Assembly: GCF_003627055.1 (NCBI RefSeq)
Contig: NZ_CP032624.1
Coordinates: forward strand, 2,604,001 to 2,668,000
Reading direction: 5' to 3'
DNA from: Gryllotalpicola protaetiae
GTDB taxonomy: Bacteria > Actinomycetota > Actinomycetes > Actinomycetales > Microbacteriaceae
Length of the DNA: 64,000 nt
The notes below the pieces were generated by a model. It had not been told where the DNA came from and searched no databases. It saw only the letters and a program-made list of their open reading frames with translations. Every line of letters begins with the position of its first letter. Positions within the stretch are counted from its first letter, which is position 1. The position numbers were made by a program, and so were the translations under genes. Positions 24,640 through 35,869 of the stretch are shown here, piece after piece.

Positions 24640-26342
24640 GGCTCCGCACGGCAGGGCTGCTGGCCGTGGTCGCGCTGCTCGTGGCATCCGTTCTCACCGC
24701 GTGCGCCACCATCCCCCGCAGCGGACCCGTGGCCCGCGGCGGGTCGGTGTCCGCGCACGACGACCCGTTCGGGCCGATCGACTACCACCCTCTCGGGCCG
24801 GGCGACGGCGAGTCGCAGGAGCAGATCCTGAACGGCTTCATCGCGGCGGCCGTGAGCCCGGAGACCAGCTATCAGATCGCGCGCGAGTTCCTCTCCGACT
24901 CGTTCCGCAGCCAGTGGAACCCCGACTACTCCGTCACGGTCGACCGCGCGGCGCTGCGCACCGAGGCGACTCGGGTGAACTCGACCCAGCTCAAGGTCGA
25001 CATCACCCCGCAGGCGTTCATCGACCAGACCGGCGAATACCGTGCTGCCGACTCGCAGGCGCCGGTGGCGCTGCCGTACTCCTTCGTGAAGCAGCACGGG
25101 CAATGGCGCATCTCGCAGGCGCCCAACGGCATCGTGATTGACGGCGACCAGTTCCAGAATGTGTTCAGCCCGCATCAGCTGTACTTCTACAGCCCCGACT
25201 TCCGCTTCCTCGTGCCCGACCTGCGCTGGTTCCCGTCGTCGCGCACGACGATCGCTACGCGCATCACCAAGGCGCTGCTCGCCGGCCCCTCGCCGTGGCT
25301 GCAGGACGCGCTCGTCACTGCGTTCCCGAAGGGCACGCAGCTTGCGAGCGGCGCGGTCGTGGTGAACGGGGGCGTCGCGCAGGTCGCCCTCAACGCCGTC
25401 GCGGCCGGCGCCGACGAGCAGACCGTGAACCGCATGGACGAGCAGCTCACCGAGAGCCTCGGCGCCACCGCGTCATCGGTCGCGCTCACCGTCGGCGGCG
25501 TGGCGCAGAGCGTGAGCGGGGCGACGGATGCCTCACGCGACCCCGCCATCGCCTCGAACCCGCTCGTGCTGAAGGGCGGCAAGTTCGGGTACCTTTCGAG
25601 CAAATCCGTCGTCTCGCTCGGCGGCATCGCCGACCAGGTGGTCGCACTGCACCCGACCGCGGTCACGGCGCTCGGCGACGGGACGGCTGCGGCCGCGCTC
25701 GCGGGGGGCTCGGTCTACGCCGTGTCCCAGAGCCTGTCCGCACCGGTGCGCGTCGATCAGCGGGCCGGGCTCATCGCGCCATCGATCGACAGCCACGGCA
25801 TCGTGTGGTCCGGAGCCTCCGATGCGAGCAAGCCGTTCGCCGTCTCGGCAGGCGACGGCACGACGGCGGCTCTGGCGGCCGCCTGGCCGGACGCGCGGCA
25901 ACTCATCTCCTTCGCCGTCTCGCGCGACGGCACCAGGCTCGCCGCCCTCGTCAGCACGACCGACGGGCAGTCGCATCTGATGGTGGCCGGCATCGTGCGC
26001 GACGCCACCGGCCACCCGACGCGCATCGCCGAGCCCGTCGACCTCGGCAGCCTCGGCCTGTCGTCCGGCCTCAGCCTCGCCTGGACCGACGAACTGTCGG
26101 TCGCGGTGCTCGGGGTCAGCCCGCAGGGAGGCACCGCGATCGTCACCCAGCAGATCGGCGGCACGCTCTCCGACCCGACCACCGGCCCCGCGGGCGGCGT
26201 GATGCTCGCCGCAGGCAACCCGGCGAACGATCTCTGGGTGCTCGGCTCGGACGGCTCGCTCGAGACGCCGGCCGGCAACGGCTGGCAGACGGCGGCGACC
26301 GATGTCGACGTGCTCGCGACGCAGCAGGGTCGCGGCCAGTAA
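24636..26342 (+). CDS. lpqB: Lipoprotein LpqB, regulator of MtrAB
   Basis: A 568-residue lipoprotein. The signal peptide ends in the lipobox LTAC with the lipidated Cys at position 23. A GerMN-type sporulation/germination domain lies in the middle (roughly 195-310), followed by a beta-propeller-like C-terminal region with repeated strand patterns. LpqB binds the MtrB extracytoplasmic domain and modulates the pathway. The ATG overlaps the mtrB stop (ATGA). Confidence 0.92.
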   Translation: MRLRTAGLLAVVALLVASVLTACATIPRSGPVARGGSVSAHDDPFGPIDYHPLGPGDGESQEQILNGFIAAAVSPETSYQIAREFLSDSFRSQWNPDYSVTVDRAALRTEATRVNSTQLKVDITPQAFIDQTGEYRAADSQAPVALPYSFVKQHGQWRISQAPNGIVIDGDQFQNVFSPHQLYFYSPDFRFLVPDLRWFPSSRTTIATRITKALLAGPSPWLQDALVTAFPKGTQLASGAVVVNGGVAQVALNAVAAGADEQTVNRMDEQLTESLGATASSVALTVGGVAQSVSGATDASRDPAIASNPLVLKGGKFGYLSSKSVVSLGGIADQVVALHPTAVTALGDGTAAAALAGGSVYAVSQSLSAPVRVDQRAGLIAPSIDSHGIVWSGASDASKPFAVSAGDGTTAALAAAWPDARQLISFAVSRDGTRLAALVSTTDGQSHLMVAGIVRDATGHPTRIAEPVDLGSLGLSSGLSLAWTDELSVAVLGVSPQGGTAIVTQQIGGTLSDPTTGPAGGVMLAAGNPANDLWVLGSDGSLETPAGNGWQTAATDVDVLATQQGRGQ

Positions 26343-26405
26343 CTGTCCACAGCCCGCGCCCGGCGGCGACGCACGCCACGCGCGGGTCGGGCAGGATCGG
26401 TGGCC

Positions 26406-27116
26406 ATGTGGGCCGGCGTGCGCGAAGCGGTGCTGGATGCCTGGGCGGTGCTCGCGCCGACCGAGTGCGCCGGCTGCGGCGAACCTGATCGCGCGCTCTG
26501 CTCGGCGTGCCGCGCAGAGCTCGCGGCGGCGCCGGTCGTGCACGAGACGCTGCGCCGCGACGACGGCAGCGAGCTCCCGGTGTGGCACGCGCTCGACTAC
26601 GGGGGAGCGCCGCGCAGCATCCTGCTCGCCTTCAAAGACGGTGGGCGAACGGATGCCGCGCCCGCACTCGCCGGGGTGCTGCGCCGCGTCGTGCGCGCCG
26701 CGCTCGTCGAGGCGCCAATCGCGTTGCACGGCCGCGTCGAGGTCGCGGCGATCCCGAGCTCGCGCTCGGCGTTCCGTCGCCGTGGGTACCGACACGTCCC
26801 GCTGCTGCTGCGCCACGCCGGCTTTAGTGACTCCCGGCTGCTGCGCACCGTCAGACAGACTCAAGATCAATCCAACTTAGATACCACATCGAGGTTCGCG
26901 AACCGTGCGCAGTCGCTGACAGTGAAATCTGCCGCGGCGGGGCGCGCGGTGCTCATCATCGACGACATCGTGACCACCGGGGCCACCGTATTGGAGGCTG
27001 ACCGGGCGTTTCGCGCGGTGGGTTGCGTCGTGCTCGGCGCCGTCGCGCTCGCACGCACCGAGCGGCGCCTGCCGAAGCTGGGAGCAGACGTCGAAATGCG
27101 GAGAAAAGCCTCGTGA
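26406..27116 (+). CDS. comF: ComF-family phosphoribosyltransferase
   Basis: A 236-residue protein with an N-terminal zinc-ribbon-like start (CAGCGEPDRALCSACR) and a C-terminal type I PRTase domain containing the PRPP loop VLIIDDIVTTGATVLEADRA. ComF takes part in DNA uptake in competent bacteria; in actinobacteria it is a conserved neighbour of lpqB, with an unproven role. The ATG at 26406 is chosen; a GTG at 26400 is also possible. The stretch from 26860 to 26930 is less GC-rich than the rest of the gene. Confidence 0.86.
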   Translation: MWAGVREAVLDAWAVLAPTECAGCGEPDRALCSACRAELAAAPVVHETLRRDDGSELPVWHALDYGGAPRSILLAFKDGGRTDAAPALAGVLRRVVRAALVEAPIALHGRVEVAAIPSSRSAFRRRGYRHVPLLLRHAGFSDSRLLRTVRQTQDQSNLDTTSRFANRAQSLTVKSAAAGRAVLIIDDIVTTGATVLEADRAFRAVGCVVLGAVALARTERRLPKLGADVEMRRKAS

Positions 27117-27135
27117 CATCGCCAGAGCGCCGAAC

Positions 27136-27141
27136 TAGGTT
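27136..27141 (+). promoter_or_regulatory. Candidate hpf -10 element
   Basis: TAGGTT about 70 bases before the hpf start, which would give a transcript with a leader and the strong AGGAGG site at 27204-27209. The -35 is not clear. Confidence 0.35.
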
Positions 27142-27214
27142 GGTCGGCACATAGCAGGTGCGAGGATTCCCACCGGCAACGACGGGGGAAACGCACCGCG
27201 AACAGGAGGTTGCG

Positions 27215-27919
27215 ATGGAAATCGACATCGTCGGACGCGGCGCCCAGATCACGGACCGTTTTCGCGAATACGTGACCGAGAAGGCCGACAAGGTTTCCCA
27301 CCTGGCCGAGCGAGCTCTTGTCTTCGAGATCAAGCTCTCGCGCCTCACCACCCGCAAGGGCACCCCCGGCGACGACAAGGTCGAGCTCACTCTCGTCGGA
27401 CGGGGGCCCGTGGTCCGCGCGGAGGCGACGGCTGCCGACAAGTACGCGGCATTCGACATCGCCATCGGCCGGCTCCTGGAGCGCGTCCGCCGCGCGAAGG
27501 ACCGCCGCAAGGTGCACCGCGGCGGAGCCCACCGGCCGACCTCGCTGCACGACGCGGCGAGCGGCGCGTTCGCCCAGACCGACCTGACGCCGATCTCGGG
27601 GAACACGCTCACCCAGCTCGCGACGGGCGCCGTGCCGGTGCAGGCCGAGGCCGCTGAGCCTCCGGAGAAGGACGAGTACTGCCCCGTCGTGATCCGTACG
27701 AAGACGTTCGCGTCCGTTCCGATGACCGTCGACGACGCGCTCTACTACATGGAGCTCGTCGGCCACGACTTCTACCTCTTCATCGACGCCGAGACCGAGC
27801 GGCCGAGCGTCGTCTACCGGCGCAAGGGCTGGGACTACGGCGTGATCCAGCTCGACGACGACGCCGACGAGCTGCAGGAGGCCGCCACGGCCGCGCGCAA
27901 GCTCGAGTCCGTCAGGTAG
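27215..27919 (+). CDS. hpf: Ribosome hibernation-promoting factor, long form
   Basis: A 234-residue long-form HPF. Residues 1-100 form the S30AE/YfiA domain (MEIDIVGRGAQITDRFREYV and RAEATAADKYAAFDIAIGRL), then a flexible linker, and residues about 175-230 form the C-terminal dimerisation domain (VVIRTKTFASVPMTVDDALY, GHDFYLFID). It dimerises 70S ribosomes into inactive 100S particles. The AGGAGG site is five bases before the ATG. A strong terminator follows, so hpf is probably a single-gene unit. Confidence 0.95.
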   Translation: MEIDIVGRGAQITDRFREYVTEKADKVSHLAERALVFEIKLSRLTTRKGTPGDDKVELTLVGRGPVVRAEATAADKYAAFDIAIGRLLERVRRAKDRRKVHRGGAHRPTSLHDAASGAFAQTDLTPISGNTLTQLATGAVPVQAEAAEPPEKDEYCPVVIRTKTFASVPMTVDDALYYMELVGHDFYLFIDAETERPSVVYRRKGWDYGVIQLDDDADELQEAATAARKLESVR

Positions 27920-27932
27920 CGGTTCTGTGATC

Positions 27933-27967
27933 GGGGGTGGGGATCATCAGGCATCCCCACCCCCTTT
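27933..27967 (+). terminator. Strong intrinsic terminator after hpf
   Basis: A perfect 12-bp stem (27933-27944 with 27953-27964), an 8-base loop and a TTT tail, starting 13 bases after the hpf stop. It separates hpf from secA transcription. Confidence 0.88.
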
Positions 27968-27998
27968 CTGCGTTCAGGGCTTCAGTAACCTGCCGGTC

Positions 27999-28004
27999 TA
28001 GACT
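27999..28004 (+). promoter_or_regulatory. Candidate secA -10 element
   Basis: TAGACT in the 175-base gap between hpf and secA, giving a leader of about 85 bases. The same hexamer precedes pdtaS. Confidence 0.4.
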
Positions 28005-28094
28005 TGCCGGGATTCCGTCCCAACAGTGCGGCCCGTAGGGCTGCGCAGCCTGCGCCGCCGAAGCGACGGCGCTCAATGAACATGGAGTTCTTCA

Positions 28095-30905
<2,811 letters not shown>

Positions 30906-30916
30906 CTCAGAGCGCG

Positions 30917-31324
30917 TCAGAGAACGCTGATGCTCGTCGCGCGCCAGCGCGAGTCGAGGCCTTCGAGTCGGAGCGCCACGGCCCGCACGCGCTGTGGCAT
31001 CTGCACGACCACGGTCGCCTCGATGACGCCGGCGTCGGGCTCGAAGGTGCGGATGGAGAGGATCGTGATGCGCGGTCGCTGCGCAGGTGTGCGTTTCAGC
31101 GACCGCGAGCGGGCCGCGAAGCTCACTCGGCGCGACAGCCTCGTGTAGACGTCGTCGCTGATCCACCGCGCGATCTGCTCGAGCTCGCGGGCGCCCGCGA
31201 GGATCTCGATGACGCAGCGGGTCAGGTTGGTGATGAGGGGCTCGGGATCCGGCAGATCGGCCGTGCGCTGAACCCCGAAGAAATCATCGGCATCGAACCG
31301 CTCATGGCGTTGTGCGTTCGCCAT
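30917..31324 (-). CDS. Rv3235-family protein
   Basis: A protein of about 135 residues (156 if the ATG at 31387 is used) of the Rv3235/DUF6459 type found near secA in actinobacteria: EPLITNLTRCVIEILAGARE, then ARWISDDVYTRLSRR and a beta-rich end (VVVQMPQRVRAVALRLEG). The ATG at 31324 has GGGGGGAAG immediately before it, which favours the shorter form. Its stop is 11 bases from the convergent secA stop. Function unknown. Confidence 0.72.
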   Translation of the reverse strand: MANAQRHERFDADDFFGVQRTADLPDPEPLITNLTRCVIEILAGARELEQIARWISDDVYTRLSRRVSFAARSRSLKRTPAQRPRITILSIRTFEPDAGVIEATVVVQMPQRVRAVALRLEGLDSRWRATSISVL

Positions 31325-31421
31325 CTTCCCCCCAAGAACCTGTGCGATCTCGACGAGACGCTCGTCGAGTGCTTGTGACCCTTTCATGGGTCACCCATGC
31401 GGCACCAGAGGATCTTTCGAC

Positions 31422-31436
31422 TGTTGATAACTTTTT
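31422..31436 (+). promoter_or_regulatory. Upstream element shared with the SAF-gene promoter
   Basis: TGTTGATAACTTTTT starts 47 bases before the ATG at 31469. TGTGGATAACTTTCT lies at exactly the same distance before the ATG at 32438. The core also resembles a DnaA box (TTATCCACA or TTATCAACA on the minus strand). Confidence 0.4.
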
Positions 31437-31456
31437 CCCCGCCTGAGGTGCGCGGG

Positions 31457-31462
31457 TAGCGT
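31457..31462 (+). promoter_or_regulatory. Leaderless -10 element for the 31469 gene
   Basis: TAGCGT, six bases before the ATG at 31469. Confidence 0.55.
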
Positions 31463-31468
31463 CGGGCC

Positions 31469-32059
31469 ATGCGCTTCGACCTGCTGTTCGACGACCTCGA
31501 GGCCCAGCTCGAGGCCCAGCTGGTGACCGAAAACACGCAGCAGCGGGGCGAGGAGGAACGGTTGCGGGCGGCTCGCACGAGCCTGCGCGAGCGGCTCGCC
31601 GCCCTCGTCGCGACCGGCGAGCGAAGCATCCGGCTGCGCCTTCTCGACGGCTCGGCCGTCGACCTCACGCTCGCCACTGTGGGCCGCGACTGGCTCGCGG
31701 CAGAACTGGCAGGCGGCAGCGAGTGCGTGGTGCCGCTCGGCGCGATCGCATCGGTCTCGTTGAGTGCGGCGCAGCTGCAGGCGAGCAGAGGGCGGATGCC
31801 GGAGCAGAAGCCCGGCGCCGCCGAGGCGCTCACCGGGAAGATCGGCATCGGCGTCGTCCTGCGCGACCTCGCGCGCCGGCGCGTCCCGGTCGACGTGGCG
31901 GACCGCGCGCAACCGGCGCCGGTGCACGGCACCATCGACCGCGTGGGTGCTGATCACCTCGACCTCGCCGTGCACGAGCGCGGCGCCGTGCGGCGCGAGT
32001 CGAGCGTGCTCGAGCGCCGTGTCGTCGCGCTCGGGGCGATCACGATGCTGCGGCTCTGA
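31469..32059 (+). CDS. Uncharacterised two-lobed protein
   Basis: A 196-residue protein I cannot assign to a named family. It starts with a charged helix rich in Glu/Gln (residues 8-45), then two similar beta-rich lobes of about 60 residues, each beginning with a small-barrel-like pattern (IRLRLLDGSAVDLTLATVG and VHGTIDRVGADHLDLAVHE) and ending with VVPLGAIASV or VVALGAITML. The repeat of IAS/ITM after a Val-Val-x-Leu-Gly-Ala strand suggests an internal duplication with an SH3- or Sm-like fold. It is cytoplasmic, probably leaderless, and convergent with the HTH gene. Confidence 0.65.
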   Translation: MRFDLLFDDLEAQLEAQLVTENTQQRGEEERLRAARTSLRERLAALVATGERSIRLRLLDGSAVDLTLATVGRDWLAAELAGGSECVVPLGAIASVSLSAAQLQASRGRMPEQKPGAAEALTGKIGIGVVLRDLARRRVPVDVADRAQPAPVHGTIDRVGADHLDLAVHERGAVRRESSVLERRVVALGAITMLRL

Positions 32060-32071
32060 CGCCGCGCCGCC

Positions 32072-32359
32072 TCAGTCCCCGGGGCGGATGATGGTGCCGC
32101 CGGACAGCTCGGCGAGGCTCGCGTAGTCCGACTGCTCCCACAGGGCGTGCCGCCGCTGCTCTTCGTAGAGGCTCGCGATGTACGACTCGAGCACCTCGCG
32201 CTCGATGCGCCACTGCGCCCCGACCTTGATCGCCGGCAGCTCGCCCGTCTCGACCAGGGCGCTCACGTCGGCGACCTCGACGTTCAGGATCTCCGCGCAG
32301 TCGGCCGTCGTCAGGAACCGGGCGGCGTCGCCTGCCGAGTGGCTGATCATGTCATCCAT
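32072..32359 (-). CDS. Small helix-turn-helix DNA-binding protein (excisionase-like)
   Basis: A 95-residue protein with a MerR/excisionase-type winged helix: FLTTADCAEILNVEVADVSALV, then GELPAIKVGAQWRIEREVLESYI, and a C-terminal helix. Such proteins are often plasmid or phage excisionases, but this one lies in a conserved chromosomal cluster with no integrase nearby, so a regulator is more likely. A perfect palindrome GTGTCGACAC (32361-32370) lies two bases upstream of its start and may be an autoregulatory site. It is divergent from the SAF-domain gene. Confidence 0.75.
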   Translation of the reverse strand: MDDMISHSAGDAARFLTTADCAEILNVEVADVSALVETGELPAIKVGAQWRIEREVLESYIASLYEEQRRHALWEQSDYASLAELSGGTIIRPGD

Positions 32360-32360
32360 T

Positions 32361-32370
32361 GTGTCGACAC
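32361..32370. promoter_or_regulatory. Palindrome at the HTH gene start
   Basis: GTGTCGACAC, perfectly symmetric, in the 78-base gap between the divergent HTH and SAF genes. A candidate operator only. Confidence 0.3.
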
Positions 32371-32390
32371 CTGCGCGCCGCCGGGTGCGG

Positions 32391-32405
32391 TGTGGATAAC
32401 TTTCT
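32391..32405 (+). promoter_or_regulatory. Upstream element of the SAF gene, DnaA-box-like
   Basis: TGTGGATAACTTTCT lies 47 bases before the ATG at 32438, the same spacing as the matching element before 31469. The reverse strand reads TTATCCACA, a perfect DnaA-box consensus. Confidence 0.4.
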
Positions 32406-32437
32406 CCTGACCCTTGCGGATTCGCCAGCATGGTGCC

Positions 32438-33070
32438 ATGAGCTCGCCCAGCCCTGCGCCCCGACCCCGCCCCGCCTGGCGCGAGCCCCGTTTCCTGCTC
32501 GGGCTCGTGCTCGTCGTCGCATCGGTCGCCGGGGTGGCCGGGCTGGTCGCCGCGTCCGATCGCAGCGTCGAGGTGTACGCCGCCCGGCACGCGCTCGCCG
32601 CAGGCGACGAGGTCGCGGCCGGCGACCTGGTGGGAGTGCGGGTGCGACTCGGGAAGACCGCGTCGGCGTACCTGCACGCGGCGCCGCAGCCTGACACGGT
32701 CGTCACGCGCACGATCGCCGCCGGCGAGCTCGTGCCCGTCGGGGCGCTCGGGGCGGCGTCGGCGCAGCGTGAGACCAGTGTCGTGATCAGCGTCGACGGC
32801 GAGCTGCCCGCCTCGGTCGACGTCGGCAGCTCGGTGGATGTGTGGTCGGCCGAGGCCTCGGGTGCGGGCGCCGGCGCGGGGGCACCGAAGTTCAAGGCGC
32901 CGCGCGTGCTGGTGCCGAGCGGCACCGTGGTGCGGGTGGTGCGCGACTCGGGGCTGGGCGCTGGCGGCGGGGTCGCCGTCGAGGTGCGGCTGCCGAAGGA
33001 CTCGACGGCCGAGCTGCTCGAATCCCTCGCCAACGGCGACGACATCACCGTGCTGCCGGCGGGCGCCTGA
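32438..33070 (+). CDS. SAF-domain protein, RcpC/CpaB-like
   Basis: A 210-residue protein with one N-terminal membrane helix (FLLGLVLVVASVAGVAGLVAA) and a SAF domain (VYAARHALAAGDEVAAGDL, then TRTIAAGELVPVGAL). SAF proteins with this layout are Flp/Tad pilus assembly factors (CpaB/RcpC) or flagellar basal-body chaperones. A TadZ-like ATPase follows directly, overlapping by one base (TGATG). No pilin, secretion ATPase or TadB/C gene is nearby, so the pair may serve another envelope role. Confidence 0.78.
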   Translation: MSSPSPAPRPRPAWREPRFLLGLVLVVASVAGVAGLVAASDRSVEVYAARHALAAGDEVAAGDLVGVRVRLGKTASAYLHAAPQPDTVVTRTIAAGELVPVGALGAASAQRETSVVISVDGELPASVDVGSSVDVWSAEASGAGAGAGAPKFKAPRVLVPSGTVVRVVRDSGLGAGGGVAVEVRLPKDSTAELLESLANGDDITVLPAGA

Positions 33071-34356
33071 TGGCGCAGCTCGCGCTGAGCCTCGACCGGC
33101 GCACCGAGGACGCGCTGCTGCCGGGGGCGCTCGCAGCCGGGCACGCCGTCGTCGCGCGCGTGCAGACCGCCGGGGAGCTGTCGACGGCGCTCGCAGCGCA
33201 CGAGATCGACATCGCGGTCGTCTCTGCGACGCGCTCGCGCCTCACGCCCGAGCTGCGCGCGGCGGCCGCCGCGACCGGAACGCGCCTGGTCGTGCTCGCC
33301 GGCACTGCCGACGAGCGGGAGGTCGCGGCACGCGCAGGGGCGCCGGAGGTCTTCGCAGAGCCGGCGGGCTGGGCCGAGCTCGAGCGGCTGCTCTCGGCGC
33401 AGACGGTGCCCGCAGCAGGCGAGGCGCAGGCGGCGACGGCCGAGGCATCCGTCATCGCGGTGTGGGGTCCTGCGGGGGCGCCGGGCCGCACGTCGCTCGC
33501 GATCTCGATCGCGGCAGAGCTGGCGCTCGTCGGCAGCACGGTCGCCCTCATCGACGCGGACAGCTACGGCGGCGCCGTCGCGCCCTGGCTGGGGCTGCTC
33601 GACGAGACCCCCGGCTTCGCCGCCGCGTGCCGCCTCGCGGGAAACGATGCACTCACGCGCGCCGAGTTCGATCGCGTCGCGCAGTACGTGCCCGTGCCGC
33701 GCGGCTCGCTGGCCGTGCTCACCGGCATCGCCCGGCCGAGTCGCTGGCCTGAGCTCGGCAGCGAGCGCGTCGCGCGCGTGATCGACGCCGTCGCCGGGTG
33801 GGTCGATCACGTGGTGATCGATGTGGGGTTCAACCTCGAGGCCGACGAAGAGATCGCGAGCGACCTGTTCGCGCCGCGCCGCAACGCGGCGACGCTCACG
33901 ACCCTCGAGCATGCGACACAGCTCGTGTCGGTCGGTCTCGCAGACCCGCTGGGGCTGTCCCGGCTGCTGCGCGGGCGGGCGGATGCCGAGGCGGCGGCGC
34001 CCCGCGCGCGGCACTCCCTCGTGGTGAACCGGGTGCGAGCGGGTGTGCTCGGCGCGAACCCCGGTGGACAGGTGACCGCCGCGCTGCAGCGCTTCGGCGG
34101 GGTGAGCCCGGCCGCACTGGTCCCCGACGACCCTCAGGCGTTCGACGTGGCGATGCTCGCGGCCTGCCCGCTGGCGGCGGCGGCCCCGCGCTCCGCGGCG
34201 CGCGAGGCGATCCGCAGATTGGTGCACTCCACGCTGCTCGGCCTGGCAGAGCCCGCGCCGGCACGGCGACGCCGCAGCGCGCGACCGAGGCGGGCGCACC
34301 CCGCCGCGCAGGCAGCGGCCCGCTCTCTAGACTTGAGTCGTGTCGACCCTCAGTGA
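33070..34356 (+). CDS. TadZ/CpaE-like ParA-superfamily protein with altered P-loop
   Basis: A 428-residue protein with an atypical receiver-like N-terminal part (to about 120) and a ParA/MinD-like ATPase domain. The Walker A position reads WGPAGAPGRTSLAISIA, lacking both the signature Lys and the Lys of GKT. The switch region keeps VALIDADSYGGAVAPWLGL and the Walker B strand HVVIDVGFNLE. TadZ proteins position pilus machinery at the pole. With these changes, ATP hydrolysis may be lost. The C-terminus is basic (ARRRRSARPRRAHPAAQ) and overlaps pdtaS by 17 bases. Confidence 0.75.
   Translation: MAQLALSLDRRTEDALLPGALAAGHAVVARVQTAGELSTALAAHEIDIAVVSATRSRLTPELRAAAAATGTRLVVLAGTADEREVAARAGAPEVFAEPAGWAELERLLSAQTVPAAGEAQAATAEASVIAVWGPAGAPGRTSLAISIAAELALVGSTVALIDADSYGGAVAPWLGLLDETPGFAAACRLAGNDALTRAEFDRVAQYVPVPRGSLAVLTGIARPSRWPELGSERVARVIDAVAGWVDHVVIDVGFNLEADEEIASDLFAPRRNAATLTTLEHATQLVSVGLADPLGLSRLLRGRADAEAAAPRARHSLVVNRVRAGVLGANPGGQVTAALQRFGGVSPAALVPDDPQAFDVAMLAACPLAAAAPRSAAREAIRRLVHSTLLGLAEPAPARRRRSARPRRAHPAAQAAARSLDLSRVDPQ
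34328..34333 (+). promoter_or_regulatory. Leaderless -10 element for pdtaS
   Basis: TAGACT inside the end of the upstream gene, six bases before the GTG at 34340. Confidence 0.55.
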
Positions 34357-35848
34357 CCTGGTCATCGCGCATGGGCGCTCCACCCCCGAGGACATCGAGT
34401 GGATGCACATGCTGGTCGGCGACGCGCAGCTGCTCGCCGACCTCGCGTTCGCCGACATCGTGCTGTGGGTGCCGACCGAGGACGGCTTCATCGCCGTCGC
34501 GCACTCGCGCCCGTCGAGCGCGGCGACGCTGTTCTATCGCGACATCGTCGGGCAGAAGATCCGGCCGGAATGGCGCCCCCAGGTGATGCAGGCGTTCGAC
34601 ACGGGCGAGATCGTCGACTCGAGCGCCCCCGAATGGTACGAGGAGACGCCGACGCGGGTGCGCGCGGTGCCCGTGCTGCGGCGGCTCGGCTCGGCGAGCG
34701 CGAGGACGACGGATTCCCCGATCGCGGTGCTCACCCGCCACACCAACCTGAGCGAGGCGCGCACCCCCGGCCGCCAGGAGCTCACCTTCAACGACTGCGC
34801 GAACGACCTGTTCTCGATGATCGCCAGCGGCGACTTCCCCGACCTCGGGGCGCCGAGCGGGCCGCGCCGCGGCGCTCCGCGCGCCTCAGACGGGTTGATC
34901 CGCCTCGACGTCGAGGGCATCACCACCTTCGCGAGTCCGAACGCGCTGTCGGCGTTCAACCGCATCGGCTTCACCGACGAGCTCGAGGGCGAGTCGCTCG
35001 CCGAGGTGACCACGCGTCTGCTCACCGGGCACGCGGCCTTCGACGAGTCGCTGCCGCTCGTCGTCACCGGCCGGGCGCCGTGGCGCACCGACATCGACGT
35101 GCGCGGTGTGACGGTGTCGCTGCGCGCGATCCCGATCCGCAACAGGGGCGAGCGGGTCGGCGCGATCGTGCTGGTGCGCGATGTCACCGAGCTGCGCCAT
35201 CAGGAGCGCGAGCTGATCACGAAGGACGCGACGATCCGCGAGATCCACCACCGCGTGAAGAACAATCTGCAGACGGTGGCCTCGCTGCTGCGCATCCAGG
35301 CCCGCCGCTCCCACTCCGACGAGGCGAAGGATGCGCTCAGTCAGGCGCAGCGCCGCGTCGCCGCGATCGCCGTCGTGCATGACACGCTGTCGACGGGGCT
35401 CGCGCAGACGGTCGACTTCGACGACGTCTTCGACCGCGTGCTGCTGCTCGTGGCCGAGGTCGCCGCAGGCCACAACACCTCGGTGCACCCGGTGAAGAAG
35501 GGCCGCTTCGGCGTGCTTCCCAGCGAGGCGGCGACGCCTCTGGCGCTCGCGCTCACCGAGCTCGTGACGAACGCGGTCGAGCACGGCCTCGCCGACCGCT
35601 CCGGCGAGGTTCAGATCATCGCCGAGCGCAGCGACGAGCAGCTCACGGTGAAGATCGTCGACGACGGCACCGGCCTGCCGGAGGGCAAGGTCGGCGCCGG
35701 GCTCGGCACGCAGATCGTCCGCACGCTCATCCAGGGCGAACTGGGCGGCTCGATCGACTGGCACACCATGATGGGCGCCGGCACCGAGGTGACGGTGGAG
35801 GTCCCGCTGCGCTACCTGACGAGCGGGGCCGGCGCGAACGCGCAGTAG
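34340..35848 (+). CDS. pdtaS: Cytosolic sensor histidine kinase PdtaS
   Basis: A 502-residue soluble kinase: N-terminal GAF-like domain (about 5-150), a PAS domain (about 185-295), then the HisKA_2 box with adjacent His303 and His304 in IREIHHRVKNNLQTVASLL, and an HATPase_c domain (ALTELVTNAVEHGL, DDGTGLPEGKVGAGLGTQIV). It is the PdtaS/Rv3220c type that signals to the RNA-binding antiterminator PdtaR, which is not in this window. Position next to whiB1 agrees. The GTG start lies six bases after a TAGACT -10, so the mRNA is probably leaderless. Confidence 0.93.
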   Translation: MSTLSDLVIAHGRSTPEDIEWMHMLVGDAQLLADLAFADIVLWVPTEDGFIAVAHSRPSSAATLFYRDIVGQKIRPEWRPQVMQAFDTGEIVDSSAPEWYEETPTRVRAVPVLRRLGSASARTTDSPIAVLTRHTNLSEARTPGRQELTFNDCANDLFSMIASGDFPDLGAPSGPRRGAPRASDGLIRLDVEGITTFASPNALSAFNRIGFTDELEGESLAEVTTRLLTGHAAFDESLPLVVTGRAPWRTDIDVRGVTVSLRAIPIRNRGERVGAIVLVRDVTELRHQERELITKDATIREIHHRVKNNLQTVASLLRIQARRSHSDEAKDALSQAQRRVAAIAVVHDTLSTGLAQTVDFDDVFDRVLLLVAEVAAGHNTSVHPVKKGRFGVLPSEAATPLALALTELVTNAVEHGLADRSGEVQIIAERSDEQLTVKIVDDGTGLPEGKVGAGLGTQIVRTLIQGELGGSIDWHTMMGAGTEVTVEVPLRYLTSGAGANAQ

Positions 35849-35869
35849 GGTCGGGCCCTAATTCGCCGG

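Noticed and set aside
32072-32359. Excisionase of a mobile element
   Set aside because: No integrase, attachment repeats or other phage genes lie nearby, and the gene sits in a chromosomal cluster beside pdtaS.
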